Positions 43,630-53,624 of a stretch of DNA of 64,000 nt are shown in pieces. The position numbers and the translations under genes were made by a program. Within the stretch, counting starts at the first letter, position 1, and every line of letters begins with the position of its first letter. The notes below the pieces were generated by a model. It was not told the DNA's origin, made no database searches, and was given only the letters and a program-made list of their open reading frames with translations. The DNA is from Anabaena lutea FACHB-196 (GTDB taxonomy: Bacteria; Cyanobacteriota; Cyanobacteriia; Cyanobacteriales; Nostocaceae), in assembly GCF_014698305.1 (NCBI RefSeq), contig NZ_JACJST010000003.1:62001-126000 (forward strand), read 5' to 3'.

Positions 43630-45600
43630 TTATTTGCTGGCTTGTTCTGTGAGTTTGGTGAGTACGTCGTTGGAACGTTCCACAAAGGATTTCATTCCTT
43701 CAGCGTCAAAACCCTTTTGGGACATCAGCGCTAAGTCGTAGACGTGTTGACAAATCATTTTCACCAATTGCTCTGTAGGCGACTGGCCATCACCTTGAAT
43801 GATACTACCTTGGCTCAGATTTGCCAGGTTTTGAATTAGAGGGTGAGCGGTATTGACGAGTAAAATGTGGTCTTCAGGAAATTCGCTGTTTTGCTGTTGC
43901 ATCATGGCGTTCATTTCCCGCAGACGACGGAGAATTTCTGGTAACAACACCATTGCGGGTGGTGTTCCTTGGGGGTCATCTGATTTTAAGGCTTCGGTGC
44001 GGATGTTGATTTTGGGTTTGTTGAGTGCTTTTTCAAATAATTCTTTTATTGATTCACTCTTGGTTTTGTTGGTTGTGGGGTCAACTATTTCGCCTGCTTT
44101 GTCATCCAGGAGGGTATTATCGAGGTCAGAATCTACCCGCGTAAATTTAACATCCTGATATTCACGTTCGAGGAAGTTAATAAAGTGGGTATCGATGAAG
44201 GAGTCCATAAACAGGACTTCTAAGCCTTGGTTTTTGTGTAGTTGGATGTAAGTGGCTTGGGTGGCTTCGTCGGTGCTGTAGAAAACGCGGTTTTCGTGGC
44301 GTTCTTTGTTCCGTTCTAGGTACTCTTTCAGGGTTGTGTAGGGTATGCCGGTGTTGGATGAGGTGGAAGTGACATCTTGCCAAACATCGCCTTCTGAGGA
44401 TTGTACTTCAACGGTGGGAGTTTCGGCTGGTTTGGTTTCTAGTTTGGCGGTGCTGCGGAAGATGAGGATGTCTTCAACTTGTTTTTTGAATTTGTCGTCG
44501 TTGAGAACGCCAAATTTAACGAATGTTCCCAGGTCTTTCCAGGCACTGATGTATTGTTCGCGGTTGTCGCGGTATAGTTCCTTTAAGCGATCGCCTACTT
44601 TCTTTGCTATATAGTCGCCAATTCTTTTAACTGTGCGATCGCCTTGTAAAGCACTCCGTGATACATTCAAAGGTATATCAGTGCTATCAATTACGCCCCG
44701 CATGGGCATCAAAAATTGGGGGATAATCTCTTCACAGTTATCACTAACAAAAACCTGATTGCAGAATAACTTGATTTGTCCTTTAGTCACATCGACATCA
44801 GGACGCATTTTCGGGAAATACATAATCCCGTTAATGATAAAGGGATAATCTGTATTCAGATGCACCCACAGTAGGGGTTCTTCTTGAAATGGATACAGAT
44901 AGCGATAAAATTCTAAATAATCTTCGTCTGTGAGATTACTGGGAGACTCTCGCCAAGCTGCTTTTTGTTTATTTAATACTTCACCATCCAGTTTAATCGG
45001 CACTGGCATGAAGTCGCAGTAAGTCTTGACAAGATTCTTAATTCGTGCTGCTTCTAAAAATTCTTCTTCTTCTCCTTGGAGAGTGAGAGTAATGGTAGTT
45101 CCGCGAGTGGTGCGGGTTGATTCTTCTAGGGTGAATGCTGGGGAACCATCACAAGTCCAGTGTACTGCTTGAGAACCTTCTTTATATGAGAGAGTATCAA
45201 TCTCTACTTTTTGCGCCACCATGAAGGAAGAGTAAAAGCCTAAACCAAAGTGACCGATAATCGGTTGGTCTGATTTACCTTCATACTTGTGAATAAATTC
45301 TTCCGCACTAGAGAAAGCAACTTGGTTAATATATTTTTTTACTTCCTCTGCTGTCATGCCGATACCATTATCGGTGATGGAGAGGGTTTTGTTGTCTTTA
45401 TCAATGGCAATTTTAATTTCGTCTTCGCTAATGTCTCCATTATACTCCCCAGCACGGGCAACCATTTTTAACTTTTGGATGGCATCTACCGCGTTAGATA
45501 CCAGTTCCCGCAAGAATATTTGATGATCTGAGTAAAGGGACTTCTTGATAATGGGGAAAATATTTTCAGTATGAATACTGATGGTTCCTTGTTCTAACAT
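43630..45600 (-). CDS. htpG: Molecular chaperone HtpG (Hsp90)
   Basis: A 656-aa ATP-driven chaperone. The GHKL ATPase domain shows LRELVSNAVDAIQKLK, SITDNGIGMTAEEV and GHFGLGFYSSFMVA. The middle domain carries LNVSRSALQGDRTV, with the catalytic Arg, and the C-terminal dimerisation domain is complete. HtpG supports thermotolerance and phycobilisome assembly in cyanobacteria. It is monocistronic between the polysaccharide gene groups. Confidence 0.97.
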   Translation of the reverse strand: MLEQGTISIHTENIFPIIKKSLYSDHQIFLRELVSNAVDAIQKLKMVARAGEYNGDISEDEIKIAIDKDNKTLSITDNGIGMTAEEVKKYINQVAFSSAEEFIHKYEGKSDQPIIGHFGLGFYSSFMVAQKVEIDTLSYKEGSQAVHWTCDGSPAFTLEESTRTTRGTTITLTLQGEEEEFLEAARIKNLVKTYCDFMPVPIKLDGEVLNKQKAAWRESPSNLTDEDYLEFYRYLYPFQEEPLLWVHLNTDYPFIINGIMYFPKMRPDVDVTKGQIKLFCNQVFVSDNCEEIIPQFLMPMRGVIDSTDIPLNVSRSALQGDRTVKRIGDYIAKKVGDRLKELYRDNREQYISAWKDLGTFVKFGVLNDDKFKKQVEDILIFRSTAKLETKPAETPTVEVQSSEGDVWQDVTSTSSNTGIPYTTLKEYLERNKERHENRVFYSTDEATQATYIQLHKNQGLEVLFMDSFIDTHFINFLEREYQDVKFTRVDSDLDNTLLDDKAGEIVDPTTNKTKSESIKELFEKALNKPKINIRTEALKSDDPQGTPPAMVLLPEILRRLREMNAMMQQQNSEFPEDHILLVNTAHPLIQNLANLSQGSIIQGDGQSPTEQLVKMICQHVYDLALMSQKGFDAEGMKSFVERSNDVLTKLTEQASK

Positions 45601-45727
45601 AACCTTGGTTTAATAAAATTCGCTTATTCTGAATTTTAATAGTATCCTGAGTGCGATCGCTTGCCCTTTCAAGGCTTGTTTCCCCCCTAATACTGATGCG
45701 GATTTCACTACTTAATTCTTTTGAGGT

Positions 45728-46666
45728 TTAGTTATTGCCTTTCCAAAACGGCTGAATCCTTACGTACAATCTAGGAAAAGCTATTTTTAAAACTGCTATC
45801 AACATAATTTTGCGTTGTTTCAGTACAGCAGGATTATACCGCACACAATTCCACAAAAATCCTACAGATGTCCAGCGTTCTAGTTTGTCTGGAGGTGCTT
45901 CTAGAGATTTGAACGCTAGGTATTTATAAATATTAGATAAAGCATATTTTTTGAGATGTCCGAGAGACTCTGCTTTCTGGTCAGCAAAACCACGTTCTAT
46001 AACTTCTAAAGATCCTGCTTCTTGTCTTTTCAGATTCGTAGACAATGAGTGCATAGATACTCTATATAATATTTGCACTTCGGGAACTACGACAAATTCA
46101 TATCGAGACGCTAAACGTAACCACATATCCCAATCTTCAGCAGGAGTAAGGGCTTCATTAAAATTCCCAAGGGTGGTAAAACATTCCTTACGAATTAGAG
46201 GATTTGAACCATTTTCTAGAAAATTCTCCAGCAATAATCTGCTATAAACATCACCTGATAATGTGGTGTGTCGGCCACATTTTAATAACTTACCAGCAGC
46301 ATCAATATAATCAGTCCAGCTATAAGCTACCGCAGCTTGGGGATTTGCTTGTAATGCCTTTAGCTGTGATTCTAGTTTATTAGATGTCCAAATATCGTCA
46401 GCATCAATAAAAGCCACAAATTCACTTACAGCATGGGATAAACCACGATTCCGACTAGTTGCTGGGCCAGCATTAATATAAGAAAATAGCTTTAAGCGAG
46501 AGTCAGAAATATTTTGAATAATCTCTAGTGTTGCATCAGTTGAGCCATCGTTAATAATTAACACTTCTATTAGAGAAAAAGTTTGATTTAAGACTGATTC
46601 AATAGTTTCTCTGATAGTTTTTTCCCCATTATAAACAGGAATAATGACAGAAATTACACTTTTCAT
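45728..46666 (-). CDS. Glycosyltransferase family 2
   Basis: A 312-aa GT2 enzyme. The core is ISVIIPVYNGEKTIRETIESVLNQTF, IEVLIINDGSTDATLEII, FIDADDIWTSNKLESQL (DxD) and the base region in LTPAEDWDMWLRLASRYEFVVVPE. The C-terminus is basic and probably membrane-associated. It is clearly a tandem paralogue of the gene 8 bases upstream (46675-47664). Last gene of a three-glycosyltransferase operon. Likely involved in the same surface polysaccharide as the hps genes, perhaps equivalent to hpsF/hpsG, but this is not certain. Confidence 0.9.
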   Translation of the reverse strand: MKSVISVIIPVYNGEKTIRETIESVLNQTFSLIEVLIINDGSTDATLEIIQNISDSRLKLFSYINAGPATSRNRGLSHAVSEFVAFIDADDIWTSNKLESQLKALQANPQAAVAYSWTDYIDAAGKLLKCGRHTTLSGDVYSRLLLENFLENGSNPLIRKECFTTLGNFNEALTPAEDWDMWLRLASRYEFVVVPEVQILYRVSMHSLSTNLKRQEAGSLEVIERGFADQKAESLGHLKKYALSNIYKYLAFKSLEAPPDKLERWTSVGFLWNCVRYNPAVLKQRKIMLIAVLKIAFPRLYVRIQPFWKGNN

Positions 46667-46674
46667 ACTATAAA

Positions 46675-47664
46675 CTAAGGAGTTTTGCCATAACCTAAAA
46701 ATGTGCTAGTATTAGCAAATTTGGGAAATTTATTAAATAAGCTTTTAGCCCACTCAGGAGGAAGTAAAGTCATAGCCAACAGTTTCAAGAACGCTTTATA
46801 GATAATAGGTTTCTTTATCAGTTTTAAGTCAGTTGTAATAGATTTGATCAGAACCTTGAGAACTTGCAGTGTTTTTTGCTTCCCTGGAGGTACATTTAGT
46901 GATTTGTAGCTCAGGTATTTATATAAATTAGCAATACTGTGATGCTTTAGGTGCTGGAAAGATGCAGCTTTTGGGTGATTATAAGCTCGTGTAATTATTT
47001 GTAAAGCTGATTTTTCAAACCCTACAAAGTCAGAAGACATGGAAATAGGAGAAATCCGATATAAAATTTGTGGCTGTGGAACAACAATAAAATCATAGCT
47101 TGCTGCTAACCGTATCCACATATCTGAATCTTGTGCATTACTGAGCGACTCATTGAACAAACCCGTTACTTCTAGAGCATTTCTGCGAATCATGGCATTA
47201 GAACCAGAACCAATGAAATCAAATAACAGAAATTTCTCATAAACATCTCCTGTCCATTGAACACGAGGCCAAGTTATTGACAAAGATTTACCATTTTCAT
47301 CTATGCACTTAGTCCAACTGTAAACAACAGCAGCTTTAGGATTTTCTAGTAATGCGTTATATTGGGCTTCTAATTTATCGGGTGTCCAAAGATCATCTGC
47401 ATCAATAAAAGTAATAAACTCACCAATAGAATGATGAAAACCCCGATTTCTATTTACAGCTACATTGGCTTGAGGATAGGAAAATATTTTGATTCGCGAA
47501 TCTTGAATTTGAGAAATAATTTCTAATGTTGAATCAGTTGAATCAGCATTGATGATGATTAATTCAAATTGAGTAAATGTTTGGTTTAAAACTGAGTCAA
47601 CTGTTTCTTTAATAGTTTTTTCACCATTAAACACTGGAATGATTACAGATATGATAGTAGTCAT
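46675..47664 (-). CDS. Glycosyltransferase family 2, paralogue of downstream gene
   Basis: A 329-aa GT2 enzyme: IISVIIPVFNGEKTIKETVDSVLNQTF, FELIIINADSTDSTLEII, FITFIDADDLWTPDKLEAQY and NAQDSDMWIRLAASYDFIVVPQPQ. The GDGS/NDGS position reads NADS, a small deviation from the usual Asp-Gly. It shares most of its N-terminal half with the next gene, indicating a tandem duplication. Its ATG overlaps the upstream stop by one base (TAATG). Confidence 0.9.
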   Translation of the reverse strand: MTTIISVIIPVFNGEKTIKETVDSVLNQTFTQFELIIINADSTDSTLEIISQIQDSRIKIFSYPQANVAVNRNRGFHHSIGEFITFIDADDLWTPDKLEAQYNALLENPKAAVVYSWTKCIDENGKSLSITWPRVQWTGDVYEKFLLFDFIGSGSNAMIRRNALEVTGLFNESLSNAQDSDMWIRLAASYDFIVVPQPQILYRISPISMSSDFVGFEKSALQIITRAYNHPKAASFQHLKHHSIANLYKYLSYKSLNVPPGKQKTLQVLKVLIKSITTDLKLIKKPIIYKAFLKLLAMTLLPPEWAKSLFNKFPKFANTSTFLGYGKTP

Positions 47665-48629
47665 TAGGATTTTTTCAGTGATTTATTAATTCTTACCTGC
47701 AACAAATAAAAAGGACTTATGAAAGTAGCAAAAAGTCTTTCTAATTCACAACTAGCAACAACATTATTCGCAATAATTCTCCGATGACTAATGTAATATA
47801 ATATTAATTTTCTGGCATCATTCAGCAAATATAATAAAAAAGCAAAAGGTCTTTGCCAGCTTGGCAGTAATAATATTCGTAAATAATATCTACCTAGACC
47901 AATACCACGCATCAAAGCAATTAAGTAATTTTTTTCTAATCGCCAAGCAGGGATAATATGCTCTAAGAACATCGCTGGATTATACCAAATTTCCCATCCT
48001 CCTTGATGAATATACAACATAGCTTCTGAATCTTCACCTGCTAACATTGAATCCCCAACTCTACCTACGAGAAAAAGATTTTCGGGAACACACTGTTTCC
48101 ATACATGACGACGCACTACTAAACCGGCTCCAGGGGGCAATCCCTTTTTTCTTGGTTCATATAAATGTGGTTCATCACCTCTCTTGTTAATAGCAAGATA
48201 AAAAAGGATTGGTTTGATCTCTTCTGAGGGATTAACTTCAAATAAGCCATGAATTTGACTAGCGTAGGCACCGGCTTTTGGATGTTCTTGTCCAAATTTG
48301 TATGCCTCAATTACCCAATTGGGATGAGGCAAATTATCATCATCTAAAAAACCTACCAGTTCACCTTTGGCTTCTGTAATGGCTTTATTTCTAGCAAAAG
48401 CTAATCCTTGTTCAGGTTCAAAACAGTATCGTAATGGCACACCATAAGGCCAATTAGCTTGGTAATTTTGTACTAACTGTGCTGTTCCATCTGTACTGTT
48501 ATTATCAACAACTAAAATTTCCCATTTCAGGTTTTCTATACCCTGTTGGCGTTGCAAATGCTCTATAACTTTGGGTAAACGGCTTTCACCGTTATAGGTG
48601 GGTATGGCAACAGTCAAGTCAAGAGACAT
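47664..48629 (-). CDS. Glycosyltransferase, HpsE type (second copy)
   Basis: A 321-aa GT2 enzyme closely related to the HpsE-type protein at 33491-34528: LTVAIPTYNGESRLPKVIEHL, WEILVVDNNSTDGTAQLV, LRYCFEPEQGLAFARNKAI, VGFLDDDNLPHPNWV and GEDSEAMLYIHQGGWEIWYNP. It starts the three-gene glycosyltransferase operon (one-base overlap, then 8-base spacing). It lies downstream of clpB on the same strand with about 80 bases between. Probably adds a related sugar in the same polysaccharide. Confidence 0.88.
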   Translation of the reverse strand: MSLDLTVAIPTYNGESRLPKVIEHLQRQQGIENLKWEILVVDNNSTDGTAQLVQNYQANWPYGVPLRYCFEPEQGLAFARNKAITEAKGELVGFLDDDNLPHPNWVIEAYKFGQEHPKAGAYASQIHGLFEVNPSEEIKPILFYLAINKRGDEPHLYEPRKKGLPPGAGLVVRRHVWKQCVPENLFLVGRVGDSMLAGEDSEAMLYIHQGGWEIWYNPAMFLEHIIPAWRLEKNYLIALMRGIGLGRYYLRILLLPSWQRPFAFLLYLLNDARKLILYYISHRRIIANNVVASCELERLFATFISPFYLLQVRINKSLKKS

Positions 48630-48707
48630 GATTATTTACTGAGTATAAAGGCAAGCAGTTATATCTCATATTCGACAAGCTGATTAAAGACTTACACTTG
48701 ATGTATT

Positions 48708-51383
48708 TTAGGCTTCCGATGATACTCCCAACAACTTTATAGTAGAAGGAACAGCTACAGGCTGTTTTTTACTAAAAGTTAGACCATTTTTACCCATATC
48801 AATGATAATTGTATCACCCGAAACAAAGGTATTCTCCAGTAACTTAGTAGCGAGGGGATTTTCTACTTCTCGCTGAATTGACCGTTTGAGGGGACGTGCG
48901 CCATATACTGGGTCATAACCAGCTTCTACTAGGTGGTCACAAGCGGCTTGGGAGATTTCAAAAAATATTTTTTGCTCTTTGAGCAGATTTTCCACCCGTT
49001 TGAGTTGTATGCGGATAATATGCCGCATTTCGGAACGATTGAGGGTATGAAAGAGAATAATGTCATCAACGCGGTTGAGAAATTCCGGGCGGAAGTGACT
49101 TCGCAAACCATCCATAACTCGGTTTCGCATCATATCATACTTGCTATCATCACCAGCGACATCGAGAATATGTTCACTGCCGATATTGCTAGTCATAACT
49201 ATGACAGTATTACGGAAATCTACTGCCCGTCCTTGTGAATCAGTAACTCTACCATCATCTAAGACTTGTAACAAAATATTAAATACATCGGGGTGGGCTT
49301 TTTCGACTTCATCCAAAAGCACGACAGAATAGGGATTGCGGCGAATTGCTTCGGAAAGTTGTCCACCTTCTTCATAACCGATGTATCCTGGAGGCGCACC
49401 CACCAGGCGGGAAACCGAGTGTTTTTCCATGTACTCGGACATATCTAAACGCACTAAAGCATCTTCGGAATCAAAGAGAAACTGAGCTAATGCACGGGCG
49501 AGTTCGGTTTTACCTACGCCAGTTGGTCCCATAAACAAAAAAGAACCAATGGGTCGAGAGGGGTCTTTCATCCCTGCACGGGCGCGACGAATTGCCGCAG
49601 AGACGGCACAAACGGCTTCTTCTTGACCGATGACCCGTTCATGTAAATGACTTTCTAATTTAAGTAATTTTTGCCGTTCTGATTCCAAAAGACGATTGAC
49701 GGGGATTCCTGTCCATTTGGCGACGATTTCGGCAATATCCGCTTCGGTAACTTGTTCGCGCAACAGAGTAGAACCTTGGCTTTGAATTTCTAACAGTTTC
49801 GCTTCTTTAACTTCGCGATCGCGCTGCACTCCCTCCAATTTGCCATACTTAAGTTGGGCAGCTTTATTTAAATCATAATCTCGTTCGGCTTGTTCAATTT
49901 GTACCCGCAGCGCATCTTCTTCTTTTTTTAAAACGCTAATTGCTTCTAATAACTGCTTTTCACCCTGCCATTGCTCATTAAATGTTTGCTGTTTTACAGT
50001 TAAAGTGCTGATTTCTTCCTCAATTCGCGCTAAACGCTCTCTAGTTTGGGAAATTCCTTGCTCTTCTCCTGATAATGACAGCTTTTCCATTTCTAGCTGC
50101 ATTAAACGCCTGTCAATGGTTTCCAATTCCGCAGGTTTGGAGGTAATCTCCATTTTTAACTTCGCTGCGGCTTCATCAACTAAATCAATGGCTTTATCTG
50201 GTAAAAACCGATCAGCAATATAACGGGCTGAGAGGGTTGCGGCAGCTACCAAAGCCGAGTCAGAAATTTTAACATTATGATGCACTTCATAACGTTCTTT
50301 TAAACCTCTAAGAATAGAAATTGTGTTTTCTACGGTTGGTTGGTCTACATATACTTGTTGAAAACGGCGTTCCAATGCAGCATCTTTTTCAATGTATTTG
50401 CGATATTCATCTAAAGTTGTCGCACCGATACACCGCAACTCACCCCTCGCCAACATAGGTTTCAGCAAGTTTCCAGCATCCATTGAGCCTTGTTGATTAG
50501 AACCAGTACCGACAACGGTGTGGAGTTCGTCAATAAAGAGAACTATTTGCCCATTAGATTCAATAACTTCACGGAGAACATTTTTTAAACGGTCTTCAAA
50601 CTCACCCCGGTATTTTGCCCCGGCAATCAAACTACCGATATCTAAAGAAATCAATTGACGATTCTTCAAAGACTCTGGAACGTCGCCATTGACCATTCTT
50701 TGGGCTAAAGCTTCTGCGATCGCAGTTTTACCAACTCCCGGCTCACCAATCAGAACAGGGTTATTTTTACTACGACGAGATAAAACCTGAATTACCCGGC
50801 GGATTTCATCATCTCGGCCAATTACAGGATCTAATTTTCCTGCTTTAGCCTGTTCTGTCAAATCTCTACCAAATCGTTTTAAAGCTTCATAAGGTGCATC
50901 CGCAGATTCTGATTCTCCCACCTTTTGAGTAACTTTTTGGGTAGGACGAACCGTTTTGACAGCGGCTTCTAACTTAGCTATATCTACATTTAAGCCTTTA
51001 AGAATTCGTCTACCAATGCGATCGTCTTCCGCAAAAGCCAGGAGTATATGCCCTTCAGCAATTTCCTCATTTCTCATTCTGACGCGAATTTCTTCAGCAC
51101 GGTCAAGTAGCAAATCTAAATTGCGCCCTAAGTAAAGCTGATCACTTTTACCGACTTTTGGCTGACGTTGGGTATAAGCTTCTAGTTGTTGTTGTAAGCG
51201 GACAGGATCAACTTCAGCACGAGCGAGAATATTGGTAGCTAAACTAGTAGATTCTTCTAAAAGAGCAATAATTAAATGTTCAACTTCTAATTGCTGTTGT
51301 TGATAAGCACGGACTATATCCTGAGATTTAGTAATGGCTTCCCAGGCTGTATCAGTAAATTTATTAGGATCTGTAGGCTGCAT
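48708..51383 (-). CDS. clpB: ATP-dependent disaggregase ClpB
   Basis: An 891-aa Hsp100 chaperone that rescues aggregated proteins with DnaK. The N domain ([21 protein letters not shown]) is followed by the first AAA+ ATPase ([15 protein letters not shown]), a long coiled-coil middle domain (about 415-540), and the second AAA+ ATPase ([27 protein letters not shown]). The C-terminal [23 protein letters not shown] is intact. The coiled coil shows it is ClpB and not ClpC. Cyanobacteria often have two clpB genes; which one this is cannot be decided here. Confidence 0.97.
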   Translation of the reverse strand: MQPTDPNKFTDTAWEAITKSQDIVRAYQQQQLEVEHLIIALLEESTSLATNILARAEVDPVRLQQQLEAYTQRQPKVGKSDQLYLGRNLDLLLDRAEEIRVRMRNEEIAEGHILLAFAEDDRIGRRILKGLNVDIAKLEAAVKTVRPTQKVTQKVGESESADAPYEALKRFGRDLTEQAKAGKLDPVIGRDDEIRRVIQVLSRRSKNNPVLIGEPGVGKTAIAEALAQRMVNGDVPESLKNRQLISLDIGSLIAGAKYRGEFEDRLKNVLREVIESNGQIVLFIDELHTVVGTGSNQQGSMDAGNLLKPMLARGELRCIGATTLDEYRKYIEKDAALERRFQQVYVDQPTVENTISILRGLKERYEVHHNVKISDSALVAAATLSARYIADRFLPDKAIDLVDEAAAKLKMEITSKPAELETIDRRLMQLEMEKLSLSGEEQGISQTRERLARIEEEISTLTVKQQTFNEQWQGEKQLLEAISVLKKEEDALRVQIEQAERDYDLNKAAQLKYGKLEGVQRDREVKEAKLLEIQSQGSTLLREQVTEADIAEIVAKWTGIPVNRLLESERQKLLKLESHLHERVIGQEEAVCAVSAAIRRARAGMKDPSRPIGSFLFMGPTGVGKTELARALAQFLFDSEDALVRLDMSEYMEKHSVSRLVGAPPGYIGYEEGGQLSEAIRRNPYSVVLLDEVEKAHPDVFNILLQVLDDGRVTDSQGRAVDFRNTVIVMTSNIGSEHILDVAGDDSKYDMMRNRVMDGLRSHFRPEFLNRVDDIILFHTLNRSEMRHIIRIQLKRVENLLKEQKIFFEISQAACDHLVEAGYDPVYGARPLKRSIQREVENPLATKLLENTFVSGDTIIIDMGKNGLTFSKKQPVAVPSTIKLLGVSSEA

Positions 51384-51539
51384 CTTAAGAATTTTAGAGT
51401 TGTGATTTTAGAGTTGTGATTTTAATTTAGGATTTGGTGATTGCTATAACAAGCAGAAAAATATACTTCATAATTCATACATTTCCTATTATCTCCGGTT
51501 AGAGTCTTTAATTATATACTCAAATAACTTTGCTAATAA

Positions 51540-51571
51540 TTTCCCCACCATCAAGATTGAGGATGGGGAAA
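51540..51571 (-). terminator. Hairpin downstream of gloA
   Basis: TTTCCCCATCC pairs with GATGGTGGGGAAA, followed on the minus strand by TTATTAGC. The stem is strong but the T tract is weak, so termination is only likely. Confidence 0.5.
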
Positions 51572-51594
51572 TCCCAGAAATTTTGACTTAAAAT

Positions 51595-52029
51595 TTACTT
51601 ACTGACAAGCTGTTCAGGTGATTCTTGTGTGGCGGATGAACTTTGGCTGCTCAGTTGAATTAGTTCAATTTTATACCCATCTGGATCTTCAACAAAAGCA
51701 ATTACTGTAGAACCGTGTTTCATTGGTCCTGGTTCCCGGACAACTTTACCACCACGATTTTTAATCTCCTCACAGGTGCTGTAAATATCATCCACGCCAA
51801 GGGCAATATGACCGTAAGCTGTCCCCAATTCGTACTTTTCTACTCCCCAATTATAGGTTAGTTCAATTACTGCTTGTTCACTTTCCTCACCGTAGCCGAC
51901 AAAAGCCAGGGTAAATTCTCCACCTGGATAATCTTTGCGGCGCAGTAATTTCATTCCTAGAAGTTCGCAGTAAAATTTTAAGGACTCTTCTAGGTTGCCC
52001 ACTCGTAACATTGTATGTAGTAATCGCAT
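51595..52029 (-). CDS. gloA: Lactoylglutathione lyase (glyoxalase I)
   Basis: A 144-aa metalloenzyme that turns the methylglyoxal-glutathione hemithioacetal into S-lactoylglutathione. The paired beta-alpha-beta modules start [34 protein letters not shown]; metal ligands are His5 and the Glu residues in AVIELTYN and GYKIELIQL, plus the His in [11 protein letters not shown]. The C-terminal 16 residues are a short Ser/Gln-rich tail. Monocistronic. Confidence 0.95.
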   Translation of the reverse strand: MRLLHTMLRVGNLEESLKFYCELLGMKLLRRKDYPGGEFTLAFVGYGEESEQAVIELTYNWGVEKYELGTAYGHIALGVDDIYSTCEEIKNRGGKVVREPGPMKHGSTVIAFVEDPDGYKIELIQLSSQSSSATQESPEQLVSK

Positions 52030-52486
52030 ATTGACCTTTTTTTAGTTCTTACTTACATTTTATTCCGCACCAAGAATTTCCACAGAAACCGTGTCTAACT
52101 CTACTTTAGGGCTGATACGGAGATGGAGTGACGCGGGGAGATGGGGAGACACGGGGACACGGAGATGGTGGGGAGGGGAAGACGCGGAGATGGTGGGACG
52201 CGGGGAGGGGAAGACGCGGAGATGGTGGGACGCGGGGACGCGGAGAAAATTAAGAATTACCTGTCACCTGTCACCTGTCACCTGCTTCCTGCCTTCTGCC
52301 TTCTGCCTTCTGCCTTCTGCCTTCTGCCTTCTGACTTCTGCCGTTGGTGTAGGGTTCCGCAGGAAGCGCTATTTAGAACTTTACCGTTTAAAAATCTAAC
52401 ATTAAGCAAGACGGGACGATAGGTAATTTGATTCTGACCTACCGCCCCATTTTTACTCTTTTTAGGAAGAGAGTATCAACTAGAAC
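52030..52486. other. Repeat-rich stretch between gloA and psaK
   Basis: 457 bases. 52120-52345 is a mosaic of tandem repeats. The final part (52440-52480) has a CTCTTTTTAGGAAGAGAG hairpin just beyond the psaK stop. Confidence 0.65.
52120..52345. repeat. Mosaic of short tandem repeats
   Basis: GACGCGGAGATGGTGG-type units (52130-52245), then the heptamer CACCTGT four times (about 52258-52283), then GCCTTCT about seven times (52285-52340). The CACCTGT array is the complement of the AGGTGAC array at 53508-53549. Confidence 0.85.
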
Positions 52487-52741
52487 TTATAAACGACCAA
52501 TATTCGTCAGTCCCAAAACAATGCCAATACCAATCACATGGCCAAAAGCCATTGCACCAATGAAGGTGGGAATACTAACGGGCAGTAAGGGCATCTGTGG
52601 TCCAACTTTGGGATATTTAATCCCAAAACTCAGTAAAAGTACTACTAAGCTGCTGGCACTAATAATGATACCTACGGTAGGACTCCACACGGGTGTTGCG
52701 GGAACGGATGCAGCAGCGGCTAGTAAGATAGATGATATCAA
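52487..52741 (-). CDS. psaK: Photosystem I reaction centre subunit PsaK
   Basis: An 84-aa thylakoid membrane protein at the edge of photosystem I that binds antenna chlorophyll and carotenoid. It has two transmembrane helices (VGIIISASSLVVLLLSFGI and PTFIGAMAFGHVIGIGIVLGL) joined by the stromal loop KYPKVGPQMPLLPVS. A short cleavable N-terminus ends near AAAASVPA. Length is normal. Divergent from trpF. Confidence 0.93.
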   Translation of the reverse strand: MISSILLAAAASVPATPVWSPTVGIIISASSLVVLLLSFGIKYPKVGPQMPLLPVSIPTFIGAMAFGHVIGIGIVLGLTNIGRL

Positions 52742-52890
52742 GGTGTATTCTCCTAAATGAAAAATGAATCTAAGCCTACAAAATTATAAAATTACACAGG
52801 ACAAAGCAAAAGTTTTTGACCTAGCTTAGGCTCATTTTGTGATTATTTGTGATTATTTTTAATTTTTCAGGTTAATTTTTCAGGCTTACA

Positions 52891-53520
52891 ATGCGGGTTA
52901 AAATTTGCGGCATTACTCAACCAGAGCAGTCTATAGCGATAGCGTCCCTTGGTGCAACAGCACTAGGATTTATTTGCGTCCCTACCTCACCTCGCTACGT
53001 CACCATAGAGCAAATCCAGGCAGCAGTGGCTCAACTCCCTAGCAAAATTGACAGAATTGGTGTTTTCGCCAACACCGACATTACAGAAATTAGCCAAACA
53101 GTGGTGAAATCCGGTTTAACTGGTGTCCAGTTACACGGAGATGAATCACCAGAATTTTGCTATCAATTGCGTCAATCTCTGCCCCAAGTAGAAATAATTA
53201 AAGCGATGAGAGTTCGTAATCGAGAACATCTACAAACAGCGGCTAACTATACCAAATTTGTAGATACTTTACTACTTGATGCCTATCATCCTCAACAGCT
53301 AGGGGGTACAGGTAAAACCTTAGATTGGCAGATGCTACAGGAATTCAGCCCTTCTTGTCCTTGGTTTTTGGCTGGAGGACTGACACCAGATAATATTGTG
53401 GACGCTTTAAGTCAGGTACAACCCAATGGTATTGATTTATCAAGCGGTGTAGAACGTTCACCCGGTGATAAAGATTTAGACAAAGTCGCTCTATTGTTTC
53501 AAAGGCTAGGTGACAGGTGA
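52891..53520 (+). CDS. trpF: Phosphoribosylanthranilate isomerase TrpF
   Basis: A 209-aa TIM-barrel enzyme of tryptophan synthesis. [13 protein letters not shown] holds the catalytic Cys; [18 protein letters not shown] has the catalytic Asp; LAGGLTPDN and [15 protein letters not shown] bind phosphate. Length is normal. The last three codons and the stop come from the first two units of the AGGTGAC tandem array, so the C-terminus GDR is repeat-derived. Stands alone from other trp genes, as usual in cyanobacteria. Confidence 0.95.
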   Translation: MRVKICGITQPEQSIAIASLGATALGFICVPTSPRYVTIEQIQAAVAQLPSKIDRIGVFANTDITEISQTVVKSGLTGVQLHGDESPEFCYQLRQSLPQVEIIKAMRVRNREHLQTAANYTKFVDTLLLDAYHPQQLGGTGKTLDWQMLQEFSPSCPWFLAGGLTPDNIVDALSQVQPNGIDLSSGVERSPGDKDLDKVALLFQRLGDR

Positions 53521-53549
53521 CAGGTGACAGGTGACAGGTGACAGGTGAC
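53508..53549 (+). repeat. Heptamer array, six units of AGGTGAC
   Basis: Six perfect 7-bp units, the first two inside the trpF coding end. The stop codon TGA at 53518-53520 is part of unit 2. The complementary array lies at about 52258-52283. Confidence 0.95.
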
Positions 53550-53624
53550 ACAAGAAAGATCAATACATACTCTCCCCCTGCTTCCCTGCTTCCCCTGCTC
53601 CCCATCTCCCCATCTCCCCAATGC

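Noticed and set aside
52428-52760. 110-codon plus-strand frame opposite psaK
   Set aside because: Pure antisense of psaK with no supporting ribosome site or domain.
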